A stretch of DNA of 64,000 nucleotides from Methylobacterium fujisawaense (GCF_014138435.1 NZ_JACJIM010000003.1:663858-727857), one strand, 5' to 3'. Shown: positions 8,499 through 15,701, numbered from the stretch's first letter. Numbers and translations are program-made. The notes: a model not told the origin generated them from the sequence alone.

Positions 8499-8513
8499 GA
8501 AGGGTTCAACGCC

Positions 8514-8816
8514 ATGTCCCTCCAGCGCAAGATCTCCTGGACCGCCGCCCTCCGCGATGTCCGCGCCGACCGCGCCGTTGTCGCCCCGGGCGTCGTCTCG
8601 GCCCGCGCGCTGATCCAGGGTCTCGCCCGCATCCGCCGTACCCGCCTCGTCACCCCGACAGGCGCGTTCGACCGGGCCGCCATCATGGCCGCTGCGGTCG
8701 AGGTCGCGAAGGCTCACCAGCTCCGCACGGGCGCCGCCTGGGGTGTCGCCATGTCGGTCGGCCTCACCGCCGCTTGGCAGGCCGCTCGCGCCGCCCGTGC
8801 CGCCATCGCTCACTGA
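8514..8816 (+). CDS. First gene of the early operon, hypothetical
   Basis: 100 residues, very rich in Ala and Arg and predicted mostly helical, with an amphipathic C-terminus (AAWQAARAARAAIAH). AAGGG lies about ten bases upstream of the ATG. No motif is recognised. It follows the palindromic operator directly and begins the rightward early transcript, so a role in phage regulation or host take-over is plausible but unproven. The basic composition would allow nucleic-acid binding. Confidence 0.5.
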   Translation: MSLQRKISWTAALRDVRADRAVVAPGVVSARALIQGLARIRRTRLVTPTGAFDRAAIMAAAVEVAKAHQLRTGAAWGVAMSVGLTAAWQAARAARAAIAH

Positions 8817-8840
8817 GGAGGAGACCCGGCCGGCCGCGCG

Positions 8841-8974
8841 CCGGCTTGCACAAAGCCGGGCGAATGTCCGGGGAAATCTCACCCCAAACCTGGGGTCAAT
8901 TCACCCCAGACTTTCGCCGACAGCGACGCCTACAAACGAAGCGGCCCCCGAAGGTGCTCGAACACCCCGGAGGC
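8841..8974 (+). promoter_or_regulatory. Structured leader between first and second early genes
   Basis: This non-coding 190-base gap holds three elements. The hairpin CCGGCTT/AAGCCGG is at about 8841-8859. Three copies of ACCCCA follow: 8881-8886 forward, 8891-8896 inverted and 8903-8908 forward. The last is a hairpin at about 8943-8975, with GGCC, CCG/CGG and GGTG/CACC arms around a CTCGAA loop. The spacing suggests protein-binding half-sites plus an attenuator-like RNA fold. Confidence 0.4.
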
Positions 8975-9004
8975 CATCACCGCCGAACCCCTTGGAGAAG
9001 AACG

Positions 9005-9445
9005 ATGGCTGATCACGCCAATAGCACGCCCGCGCCCACCGCACACGGCCCCGTCACCGCCGCGATCCGCGCCGTAGCGTTGGAGCACGACCCCTCGCAC
9101 ACCACCGTGGTCTCGCTGGCCGCCGTACGCGCCCGCCGGATGCCGAGCTTCACCCCGCTCGACTTCAGCTTCCCGCTGTCCGACTCACTCTGGAGCGCGG
9201 TCTACCTCCGCACGGTCCGGTTCTCGGTGGAGTTCACGAACCTGTCCGGCCGCGAGGCAGTGAAGCGAGCGGCCCAGGCCCGTGCCGTCGCGCCCGGCGA
9301 TTACGTCACGCACGCCCTCGGCGAGTTGGCCCTGGCCGTCGATCACTTCGAGGAGCTGGCCGAACTCTGCCGGATCGCCCGTGGCCGCCTGATCGAGGCC
9401 GATGCCTGCGCGAAGCAGGCCGAGGGCGGGAGGGGCCGCCAGTGA
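9005..9445 (+). CDS. Early phage hypothetical protein
   Basis: 146 residues from ATG 9005, with GGAGAAG upstream. The N-terminal 25 residues are disordered (Pro/Thr/Ala). The middle has aromatic and hydrophobic beta-like stretches, and the C-terminal 60 residues are helical with many acidic and Arg positions (ELALAVDHFEELAELCRIAR). No known domain is recognised. The longer open frame upstream is not used, because the ribosome site and the structured leader precede 9005. Its stop overlaps the next start as GTGA. Confidence 0.55.
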   Translation: MADHANSTPAPTAHGPVTAAIRAVALEHDPSHTTVVSLAAVRARRMPSFTPLDFSFPLSDSLWSAVYLRTVRFSVEFTNLSGREAVKRAAQARAVAPGDYVTHALGELALAVDHFEELAELCRIARGRLIEADACAKQAEGGRGRQ

Positions 9446-9672
9446 GACGCGCCGTCACCCGCCGCGCAGACGCGCTCGCCTCGCCGATCGCCTTCCCGCG
9501 CAACATGCGCTGCCCGTCCCGCGCCGAAGTTGAGGCGATGGTCGAGGGCCTGATCGATTACCTCGACGCCCTCGACGGCGACGCGGATCTCGAGACTGAG
9601 GAGCCGGAGACCGGAGCCCGCGAGTGGTGCGGATCGGGCGCTCACCGCTTCGACGTGGGAGCCGCCGCATGA
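9442..9672 (+). CDS. Small acidic-tailed phage protein
   Basis: 76 residues from GTG 9442, which overlaps the previous TGA. The N-terminus is Arg-rich. The core EVEAMVEGLIDYLDALDGDADLE resembles short helical proteins frequent in alphaproteobacterial prophages and plasmids that end in a Leu-Asp-Gly-Asp-Ala/Pro-Asp-Leu-Glu motif. Function is unknown. Both ends overlap neighbouring genes by four bases (GTGA and ATGA), so it is firmly inside the operon. Confidence 0.6.
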   Translation: MRRAVTRRADALASPIAFPRNMRCPSRAEVEAMVEGLIDYLDALDGDADLETEEPETGAREWCGSGAHRFDVGAAA

Positions 9673-9998
9673 AGCCCGCTCCTCGCACGCTGCGCTTGGT
9701 CAGCGACAACACGTCCCCGGAGACCTGGGACGATCACCCGCAGAACGCCCTCGTGACCTTCACCCTGAGGAAGGCGACGGTGGATGGCTGCATGGATGGC
9801 ATCCGCAATCTCTTGGATGCCAACCGCAACATGATGCTGGCGCTCGACGCGGCGCGAGCGGGCAACGCGGAGGACGCCGAGAAGCGCATCCGGTTCGCGT
9901 TCATGGATCTGGCGTCCGCCAACGCGTTCGCCGCGAAGGTCTACGAGGACGTTCAGCGCACGGCCCGCCGCACCAACCGCCGGGGAGGCCGCGCATGA
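9669..9998 (+). CDS. Early phage hypothetical protein
   Basis: 109 residues. ATG 9669 overlaps the upstream TGA as ATGA, so it is preferred over the longer open frame from 9624. It is mainly helical, with repeated Asn/Asp/Ala segments (MDGIRNLLDANRNMMLALDAARAG), and has a strongly basic C-terminus (RTARRTNRRGGR) that could bind nucleic acid. No domain is recognised. Its stop again overlaps the next start. Confidence 0.55.
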   Translation: MKPAPRTLRLVSDNTSPETWDDHPQNALVTFTLRKATVDGCMDGIRNLLDANRNMMLALDAARAGNAEDAEKRIRFAFMDLASANAFAAKVYEDVQRTARRTNRRGGRA

Positions 9999-10729
9999 CG
10001 ACGCGGCGCACTCTCCTCGCGGGCCTCGCCGTACCGGCGGCGGTGGCCATCCATCAGATCCGCGCCTCCGGGGCGACCCATCGGGCCGCGAACCCGCACC
10101 CCGACGCGGCGCTGCTTGATCTGGAGCGGCGCTGGCTTCCGGCCAATGCCGCTTACGAGGCAGCCTGCGAAGTGGAAGTGGCCCTGGACGATTACTGCCC
10201 GCCCCTCCCGGAGGCTCTTTTTCTGAGGCAAGGCGATCACAATCTCGGCCTCGGCAAATATGCCACCGGCCGGGGAGAGGACGGTGACGACGACCGGCCG
10301 CGCTACTGTCACGAGGGCGGCAAGACCGAGCTGCGCGGCTGGCGGCGGCGCCACTGGAAGTGGGAGCAGAGCCCCGGAACCGGTGACGATGGCACGCCGG
10401 ATGGCACGATGATCGAGCGCCGGGTCCCTTGGCTGGAGGCGCAGGATCGCGCCGACGAGATCGCCGCGGCCTGGGACCGCTGGACGGCCGAGGAGAAAGC
10501 GGCGCGCGAGACCAGCGGCTACGCTGCGGCGGCGCGCGAGGCTCGGCGTCTCGGGAAGGTCGTCGGCGAAATCGAGCGCGAGATCGAGGACGCGACGCCC
10601 TCAACCCTGGAAGGGCTCGCCGTGAAAGCTCGGCACATCCAGCGGGCGACCGAGCGCGGGGATGAGGTCACGGACGCTGCGGCGCTGATCGTACGCGATA
10701 TCCTTGTCCTGGCGGGAGGCGTCGCGTGA
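9995..10729 (+). CDS. Phage hypothetical with Tat-like N-terminus
   Basis: 244 residues from ATG 9995. The first 20 residues look like a twin-arginine signal (TTRRTLLAGLAVPAAVA), unusual in an early phage operon. The mature part is helical and acidic, with a Trp/His/Arg-rich patch in the middle (about 105-125) and a coiled-coil-like region (about 160-225, KVVGEIEREIEDATPSTLEG). No catalytic motif is seen. It is coupled by four-base overlaps to both neighbours. Export by the host Tat system is an inference from the signal alone. Confidence 0.5.
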   Translation: MTTRRTLLAGLAVPAAVAIHQIRASGATHRAANPHPDAALLDLERRWLPANAAYEAACEVEVALDDYCPPLPEALFLRQGDHNLGLGKYATGRGEDGDDDRPRYCHEGGKTELRGWRRRHWKWEQSPGTGDDGTPDGTMIERRVPWLEAQDRADEIAAAWDRWTAEEKAARETSGYAAAAREARRLGKVVGEIEREIEDATPSTLEGLAVKARHIQRATERGDEVTDAAALIVRDILVLAGGVA

Positions 10730-11517
10730 CGGCCCCCGCCCTTGCTTCCTCGCCCGTCGTCGCCGTCATCGACGGTGCGGCGGTCGCCGACAGCCGGGAC
10801 GTGGCGGCGCTGTTCGAGAAGAACCACCGCGACGTGCTCCGGTCCATCGACGCCCTGCTCTCCTCGGGCGTCGCCCTACCCCCGCGCAGTTTTGCGCAGG
10901 GGGGCTACACGAGGCCGGACACCGGGCAACAGCAACACCGTCGCTTCCTGATGGACCGGGACGGCTTCGCCCTGCTCGCGATGGGGTTCACGGGTGCCAG
11001 GGCGCTCGCGTTCAAGCTGGCCTACATCGCAGCGTTCAACGCGATGGAGGCCGGGCTACGCGGGTCGGCCCGGATCGACGTTCGCGACCCCAGCCAGCTC
11101 GCCCTCATCGCCGGCCAGCTCGTGGAGTTGAACCGCGAACTGACGGCGCGGGCCGAAGCGGCAGAACGGGCTGTGGAGGCGGCGGCGCCGAAGCTCGCCT
11201 TCGTCGATCGGTTCGTCGCGGCCGATGGTCTGTACGGGCTCCAGAACGCGGCCCGCGCCCTCGGGCAGCCGCCCAACGGGTTCATCGACCGGCTCAAGCG
11301 GGACGTGCTGTTCTACCAGGGCGGCAGCCTCGTTCCGCGCGCGCTGTTTGCCAACCGCGGGCTGTTCATCGTCAAGCCGGTGCTGAACGGCGAGAGGGCG
11401 CGCTACCAGACCTTCGTCACCGCGAAGGGGCTTCACTGGCTCGCCGACCGGCTGCGGGCGCCCGCTCTGCCGCCGCCCTCGCCCGGCGACCTGTTCGCCG
11501 CGGGGGCCGTGGGATGA
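10726..11517 (+). CDS. Rha/KilAC phage antirepressor
   Basis: 263 residues from GTG 10726, overlapping the upstream TGA. Residues about 8-110 match the Rha family (phage_pRha): VADSRDVAALFEKNHRDVLRSID, then the RRFLMDRDGFALLAMGFTG block and an AFKLAYIAAFNAME helix. Residues about 165-250 match the C-terminal KilAC/ANT antirepressor domain (YGLQNAARALGQPPNGFIDRL, then the VTAKGLHWLADRL end). The two domains are joined by an Ala/Glu coiled-coil linker. Such proteins bind DNA or the repressor and relieve lysogenic control. Its place in the early operon fits. Confidence 0.8.
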   Translation: MTAPALASSPVVAVIDGAAVADSRDVAALFEKNHRDVLRSIDALLSSGVALPPRSFAQGGYTRPDTGQQQHRRFLMDRDGFALLAMGFTGARALAFKLAYIAAFNAMEAGLRGSARIDVRDPSQLALIAGQLVELNRELTARAEAAERAVEAAAPKLAFVDRFVAADGLYGLQNAARALGQPPNGFIDRLKRDVLFYQGGSLVPRALFANRGLFIVKPVLNGERARYQTFVTAKGLHWLADRLRAPALPPPSPGDLFAAGAVG

Positions 11518-11957
11518 CGTACGAGGAGTACATCGCCTCTTCGGCCTGGGCGCGGTTGCGCTCAGAAGCCCTGATCCGCGACGGCTTCCGCTGTCGCGGC
11601 TGCGGGGCGACCGAACGCTTGGAGGTCCATCACATCCGGTATGGCGACCCGCTGGGTTCCGAGACCGTCGAGGATCTGACGACGCTGTGTGGCGGCCCGG
11701 ACGGCTGCCACCGCGCCATCACCGAAACCATCCGGCGCCGCCGCTACGCCGCGCGCGCATACCCCGTCACCCCGTCCGCGCGCGTCGCGCCGGGCATCTC
11801 CGAGGCTCGCCATGTCGAACGGCTACCAACGCCTGCGCTTCAAGCTCACGTCCGTCAGTCCCCTGGTCATGCACAACGGTCGGTTGGCGAACCCGCTCGA
11901 CCCGATGGCGAAGGCGCTCAAGGTCGTCTCTGGAAAGCGGGGCAAGACCGACGCTGA
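11514..11957 (+). CDS. HNH endonuclease-like protein with a long overlapping tail
   Basis: 147 residues from ATG 11514 (ATGA overlap). Residues 1-95 are a compact HNH domain. A zinc-binding Cys pair (CRGCG) is followed by LEVHHIRYGDPLGSETVEDL and a Cys-rich CGGPDGCHRAIT, giving the His-His and Asn/His signature of small phage HNH proteins that nick DNA during packaging or recombination. After about residue 98 the frame stays open and overlaps the next gene by 146 bases. That tail is compositionally unlike a protein domain. The family normally ends near residue 100, so a stop may have been lost by a frameshift around 11770-11810. Confidence 0.65.
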   Translation: MTYEEYIASSAWARLRSEALIRDGFRCRGCGATERLEVHHIRYGDPLGSETVEDLTTLCGGPDGCHRAITETIRRRRYAARAYPVTPSARVAPGISEARHVERLPTPALQAHVRQSPGHAQRSVGEPARPDGEGAQGRLWKAGQDRR

Positions 11958-12387
11958 TTTCGAGGAGTTGGCGCGCATAGAGTTCCTGGGCGGCCTCTAC
12001 GTCGGCGAGGATGGCCCTTGCATCCCCGGCGAGCTGATCGAGGCAACGTTGATCGCCGCGGCCAAGAAATCGAAGCGGGGGCCGGCCGCGAAGGCCGGGC
12101 TGCTTTCGGACGGGAATCACCGGCTCGTCTACGATGGGCCGCGCGCGCCGGACGATCTGTGGAGCGATGAGCGCTTCCGTCTCGTGGCGGGCGTACGGGT
12201 CGGACAGGCTCGCGTGATGAGAACACGGCCGATCTTCCGGAATTGGTCGGCAGAGATCTTCGTGGACTTTATGCCTGGTCAACTGAACCCTGCAGAGGTC
12301 GCGGAGATGGTTCGGACAGCGGGCGAGGTCGTCGGTCTCGGCGATTGGCGTCCGCGGTTCGGGCGGTTCACGGTGGAGACGCTGTGA
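11812..12387 (+). CDS. Conserved phage protein, unknown function
   Basis: 191 residues from ATG 11812. It begins with a beta-strand segment (YQRLRFKLTSVSPLVMHN), then ANPLDPMAKALK and FLGGLYVGEDGPCIPGELIEA, and ends with GLGDWRPRFGRFTVETL. This pattern is familiar from a phage family without an assigned role. The N-terminal strand followed by SPLVMHN recalls ferredoxin-like RAMP folds, but I cannot establish that. It is the last gene of the early operon, and a terminator-like hairpin lies about 210 bases after it. Its start lies inside the HNH reading frame. Confidence 0.6.
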   Translation: MSNGYQRLRFKLTSVSPLVMHNGRLANPLDPMAKALKVVSGKRGKTDADFEELARIEFLGGLYVGEDGPCIPGELIEATLIAAAKKSKRGPAAKAGLLSDGNHRLVYDGPRAPDDLWSDERFRLVAGVRVGQARVMRTRPIFRNWSAEIFVDFMPGQLNPAEVAEMVRTAGEVVGLGDWRPRFGRFTVETL

Positions 12388-12600
12388 GCGCGGCGGGGCC
12401 GTAACCCCGCAGGGTCCGGCTAGGCCTGGCTCGGCGTGGCGTGCTCCGGTCCGGAAGGGTCCGGCGCGGTGAGGAAGGGCGGCGGGCTACGGCTCGCCGC
12501 TCACTGCCCGCAAATTTCTCCTGGCGAGGCAGGGCACGGCTTGGCAAGGCGCGGCGCGGCACGGCCAGCGCAGGCACGGTAAGGCGGGGTAAGGCACTGG
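12388..12600. repeat. Degenerate GGCNNGGC tract
   Basis: A non-coding stretch made of imperfect 7-10 bp units such as GGCTCGGCG, GGCACGG, GGCAAGGC and GGTAAGGC, densest at 12530-12600. A shorter tract of the same style is at 3735-3790. The unit spacing is irregular and there are no unique spacers, so it is not a CRISPR. On the minus strand it reads as Ala-Leu-Pro-Arg-rich nonsense. Confidence 0.6.
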
Positions 12601-12630
12601 CGGGAGGCGTCATGGCCTCCCGATCTTGTT
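12601..12630 (+). terminator. Intrinsic terminator after the early operon
   Basis: A perfect 8-bp stem CGGGAGGC/GCCTCCCG (12601-12608 and 12615-12622) with a GTCATG loop, followed by ATCTTGTTT. It is the first strong rightward stop after the operon ending at 12387. Confidence 0.6.
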
Positions 12631-12646
12631 TGACCCGACGGGCGAA
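12630..12646 (+). promoter_or_regulatory. 17-bp element, copy 1 of two
   Basis: TTGACCCGACGGGCGAA occurs here and again at 15979-15995. About 10-15 bases farther on both copies are followed by GTCGCGAG. TTGACC could act as a -35. The region 12647-12936 otherwise holds no supported gene; only a 35-codon open fragment without a start is seen on the minus strand (about 12746-12850). Confidence 0.5.
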
Positions 12647-12936
12647 AAGCGCGAAATCGCGAACGTCGCGAGAGCCGCGCTCGATAGTGCGGCTGCTGCG
12701 GTTTAGCGTTTTAAACCTGCGATCAGGCCTCTCTCGCTGATGCGTTAGATTAGCTGTGACTGAGCCCGGACCCATGTGGCAGCGATCCGCCGCAGCGCCT
12801 TCGGCTTGATCTCGCCGACGGTTGTCTCAATAAGCCACTTGTCTGCAGTAGATTAAAGAACTTTTTCATGGCTGTTGCGATGCGCTATGCATCAGCGATT
12901 AAACTTATCATCTAATAATTGCTGTAGAGCGCACGT

Positions 12937-13923
12937 CTATAAAAGTGAGCGCCCCTCAAGAATGCGTTTGCCAGCATCCGCGAGAGCGGACGTGATATGC
13001 TCGCCATGAAAACCACGCATGAATAGGTACATATTTGGTACTGTCGGGGGAGGAAAACCAATCGTTTGATAGAATGTAAGGGCGAAATCGTCGCACGCAG
13101 ACAGCGTGGCCTGAACAATCATATTCAGTACAGCCGACAAGCTTGCTAGCTGATTTTGACCCACCTCATCGGCGTGCCATATATCCAGATCCTTGAATGG
13201 TCCGAATTTTTTTTCGATTAGAAATTCTTTCTCGTCCCAAAATATGATCTGCATATGATATCCGCGGTGAATGATGTTGTCTCTAAAATCTCTAATCCTT
13301 TGGAAAACTGCGCTATTGCGCACATAACATTGGGCAATTGGCGGAGGCAGTCGAAATTTCCCTTCTATTTCCTCAGCGGTTCTTCTATTATTCGCGTGCA
13401 AGGTTATGTCGGAAAATGTCAGAGGAAGATTTTTCTTTTTCACTGCCTCAGTTGCAAGTTTGACATTTGACCAAAATTTGGAAATTATTTCTTGCAGCAA
13501 ATCAAAAATGCTTCGGCAGGTTGTAAGTAAGTATTCCACTTCAGTCGCCGCAAGTCGCGGCGAGCCATCATGACTGCTGCTCGTGCGGTGAATGAGTGAT
13601 ATCTTATTAAGTGATGCGGCTATATTGAGATAATCATCCTGTATCGCCTTGAAACTACGCATGACGCTGTTGTGGTTCGCTGACTGCGCGATAAAATTGA
13701 AAAAAAGGAATGCATGATCGTGTTCGCTCGCCGGTTCGGCGGACCAATAGAAAGCTTCGGCTGGCCATGCATGCACTTCTACGAATTGTTCGCTATCGGC
13801 TGTCTGCAACCACGTTCTCCAGTCCCCGTCGTAAAATGTAAGAGAACTCACAAATCGTCCGCCTAAACTCTGATGGTTCAGATAAGGTATTTCATACAAC
13901 TTACATATCTGACCCGGTGACAT
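12937..13923 (-). CDS. HEPN-like prophage cargo protein
   Basis: 328 residues from ATG 13923, with GAGG seven bases upstream. The sequence is AT-rich against a GC-rich phage background. Helical segments in the centre (about 135-165, TTCRSIFDLLQEIISKFWSN) are followed by FQRIRDFRDNIIHRG at about 215. RDNIIH is an Arg-x4-His motif, the catalytic signature of HEPN ribonucleases. The N-terminal third is beta-rich and unrecognised. HEPN proteins often serve as RNase toxins or abortive-infection effectors. No antitoxin-like partner adjoins it, so any activity would have to be controlled by phage sensing. The assignment rests on one motif and helical context. Confidence 0.5.
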   Translation of the reverse strand: MSPGQICKLYEIPYLNHQSLGGRFVSSLTFYDGDWRTWLQTADSEQFVEVHAWPAEAFYWSAEPASEHDHAFLFFNFIAQSANHNSVMRSFKAIQDDYLNIAASLNKISLIHRTSSSHDGSPRLAATEVEYLLTTCRSIFDLLQEIISKFWSNVKLATEAVKKKNLPLTFSDITLHANNRRTAEEIEGKFRLPPPIAQCYVRNSAVFQRIRDFRDNIIHRGYHMQIIFWDEKEFLIEKKFGPFKDLDIWHADEVGQNQLASLSAVLNMIVQATLSACDDFALTFYQTIGFPPPTVPNMYLFMRGFHGEHITSALADAGKRILEGRSLL

Positions 13924-13974
13924 GTTTAGGCCTCAAAACACTTCGCGGAAGCTACAAGTCTAACGAGGAACCTT

Positions 13975-14145
13975 AAAAATTTCGAGGCCGTAGCCCGGCT
14001 GATGTTCGACCGCCGGGCGTTTCCGGATCTTCGGGCGCTGGCGCAATCAAAGCCGGGTAGCCGGAATGCTGAGCTATTCTCGTCTCGGCTGCTGTCTCTG
14101 GCGAACGGGGGTGCTGGAGAATTGCGGCAGTCAGCGGCGCGATAA
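13975..14145 (+). pseudogene. C-terminal fragment of a second tail/virion protein
   Basis: Frame open to the TAA at 14143-14145. The fragment reads EAVARLMFD, then PDLRALAQSKPGSRN, then RLLSL, matching the last 50 residues of the protein encoded at 10-3264 (EAVARMLFD, PDLRALAKSAPGSKN, RLLAL). About half the positions are identical, so it is a diverged homologue and not a recent copy. No start or upstream part exists: the sequence before about 13975 is the promoter side of the HEPN-like gene. It is best read as the stump left by a deletion or recombination that removed the structural genes of a related prophage. Confidence 0.8.
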
Positions 14146-14373
14146 AGGCTTCATGCGTCCCCGCGCGTCGCGGGGCCAGAAGCCGAAAAGTGCGCACGCC
14201 AGCAAGACCGCGATCAGGATCGCAATATGACCGCTGTGGCCGATCGCTTCATCTCGCCACGCGTCGAAGCCTGGGATTGTCGCGTGCAGCCCGGCCCCCA
14301 GTACCGCCCGCACGGCGAGCATGATCCCGGCGAACAGGACCAAGCACAGGACGATGATGGGCCAGCGGCGCAT
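14131..14373 (-). CDS. Small two-TM membrane protein
   Basis: 80 residues from ATG 14373. Hydrophobic helices lie at about 4-26 and 48-68, and the C-terminus is basic (RDARGRMKPLSRR). It is convergent with the virion-protein stump and overlaps its last 15 bases, mirroring the gene at 3226-3660 relative to the intact virion gene. Upstream in-frame codons exist to 14478 but lie inside the next gene. A lysis-cassette or exclusion role is possible; no family is recognised. Confidence 0.5.
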   Translation of the reverse strand: MRRWPIIVLCLVLFAGIMLAVRAVLGAGLHATIPGFDAWRDEAIGHSGHIAILIAVLLACALFGFWPRDARGRMKPLSRR

Positions 14374-14377
14374 GGCT

Positions 14378-15055
14378 TCACTCCTCAACCGCGCGTGGCG
14401 GTATGATGAAGCTGGGCTCTTCGTCGTCTCGCCCACCCTCACCGCGGAAGGCAAACCCAGCGCTTGAGAGCGCTTCACGAATAATGCCGGCAGGATCAGA
14501 TCTTAAAACGAAAGGTCCTGCGGGCGTTGGGCCGCTGACGAAAGTATCTAATCGCAACGTGCTCTCCAGACCGATAGATCTGAAAAACTCGACAAACTGG
14601 CTCGCAAAGTAGGTCGCTTCCGGACTGCCTTCCGAAATGACATCAATTTGCTTGTAATCTCGGCGCTTTCCCAACACCTGCTGCAGGGCGCGCTTTTCCT
14701 CGTCTGTCAGTCGTCGAGGCGCCAGGCGGGCTTCGAGCTTGGCTCGTGCGAGATCAGCTTCGCTCGCGCGCTGGTTGGCTTTAGCCGCAACTTCGTTGGC
14801 GAGCCCAGCTCGCTCGTCCGCGCGTGCAGCATCTGCTCGCGCTGTTTCCGCAGCAGCGTTGGCAGTGGCCGTCTTTGCCTCGTTTGCGGCGATCCGTTCG
14901 TCGCTGTACCGTTCCTTCACAGAGCCCATCCAAATGACGCCGAGCGTTCCTATCAGGACGGCGGCGGCTCCGAGGCTGAGCACAACGTTCGAGACGTCAA
15001 AGAGAAGGCTGGCGAGGGGCGAGGAGATGGTCGGCATGGACATCTTCAACCTCAT
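14378..15055 (-). CDS. Membrane-anchored coiled-coil protein
   Basis: About 225 residues from ATG 15055, chosen because GGGAG lies six bases upstream; other ATGs at 15043, 15037 and 15061 are possible. One TM helix (about 20-42) is followed by a long Ala/Glu/Arg coiled coil (about 45-110). The soluble C-terminal domain begins at RRLTDEEKRALQQVL and carries FFRSIGLESTL and IIREALSSAGFAF. That domain plan (TM, coiled coil, alpha/beta end) is seen in several phage and bacterial hypothetical proteins of unknown role. The ATG of the next gene (14373) starts four bases after this gene's stop, so they are co-transcribed. Confidence 0.5.
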   Translation of the reverse strand: MRLKMSMPTISSPLASLLFDVSNVVLSLGAAAVLIGTLGVIWMGSVKERYSDERIAANEAKTATANAAAETARADAARADERAGLANEVAAKANQRASEADLARAKLEARLAPRRLTDEEKRALQQVLGKRRDYKQIDVISEGSPEATYFASQFVEFFRSIGLESTLRLDTFVSGPTPAGPFVLRSDPAGIIREALSSAGFAFRGEGGRDDEEPSFIIPPRAVEE

Positions 15056-15152
15056 CAGCATCTCCCTCGTGACGCTGCTGGGTTTGGCCGCGGTAGCGAC
15101 TTCGGTGGCAGTTTGCCTCCAGTCCTGGCGCAAATGGAAGCACAGCCGCTAG
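15036..15152 (+). CDS. Candidate 38-residue single-TM protein
   Basis: ATG 15036 with GAGGAG ten to fifteen bases upstream, ending at TAG 15150-15152. It encodes MDIFNLISISLVTLLGLAAV and onward, one clear TM helix followed by a basic tail (SWRKWKHSR). It overlaps the 5' end of the leftward gene at 14378-15055, so one of the two starts may be wrong or both strands may be used. The size and topology match the other tiny membrane ORFs in this prophage. Confidence 0.3.
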   Translation: MDIFNLISISLVTLLGLAAVATSVAVCLQSWRKWKHSR

Positions 15153-15311
15153 AGGCCCGTCCCGACGTTTCATGCCGCGACGGGTTGGCTTTTCGGCCAT
15201 TTACGCAGATCATTCAGTCATCCATCGGTAGCTTCGCACCTCCGAGGATGACGGGGCCGGGCCGCTTTCACAAGCACCCGGCCCTCGTCGTTGGGGAATG
15301 TGTCGAACCGC

Positions 15312-15701
15312 CTACCGCCCTATCCGCTTCAGGGTCCCTTGGAACTCGCACGAGGCGCCGTGCCAGAGCGTGCAGCCGTCCTCATCCAGATCGACGGAGC
15401 GGAAGCCGGCAGCGTAGCGGGCGGTGATCCGGCAGACCTGGCCGTCCTCGGCCTTGCTGAACACGATCGTGGATGGGCCGACGGCGCGGCCTTTCATCTT
15501 CACGCCGCCGCCGCACCCGCGGTTCGTCGCCGTCGAGAAGTCGCCGATGTAGCCGCCGCCCGCGGCCTTAACCGTGACGCCCTGCTCGTAGCCGTCCGCC
15601 TTGTGCTCGAAGGTGCCGGCCGCCCGCGACCCCGGTCCGGCGGCCTGGGCGGCGGTGGAGATGAGCAGCGCCAGCGCCGCCAGAGATGATCGACGCAACA
15701 T
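15312..15701 (-). CDS. Small exported protein coupled to an RHH regulator
   Basis: 129 residues. ATG 15701 shares its A with the last base of the regulator's TGA (TGATG) and has AAGGAG upstream. A Sec signal peptide is clear (RRSSLAALALLISTAAQAAG). The mature domain of about 108 residues is beta-rich and contains four Cys (CGGG, VCRIT, GCTLW, SCEF) likely to form disulfides in the periplasm. No family is recognised. Coupling to a DNA-binding protein suggests its expression is switched with lysogeny. Superinfection exclusion at the envelope is one possibility. Confidence 0.55.
   Translation of the reverse strand: MLRRSSLAALALLISTAAQAAGPGSRAAGTFEHKADGYEQGVTVKAAGGGYIGDFSTATNRGCGGGVKMKGRAVGPSTIVFSKAEDGQVCRITARYAAGFRSVDLDEDGCTLWHGASCEFQGTLKRIGR

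Noticed and set aside
11689..11811. Longer start for the gene at 11812-12387
   Set aside because: The extension is Pro/Arg/Ala-rich and out of phase with a better ATG; the overlap region belongs to the HNH frame.
12388..12600. Repetitive GGCNNGGC tract as a CRISPR array
   Set aside because: Units are short, irregular and degenerate, without unique spacers and without cas genes.
12746..12850. Minus-strand 35-codon fragment (ADKWLIETTVGEIKPKALRR)
   Set aside because: It looks protein-like but has no start codon and a stop on both sides; at most a remnant.
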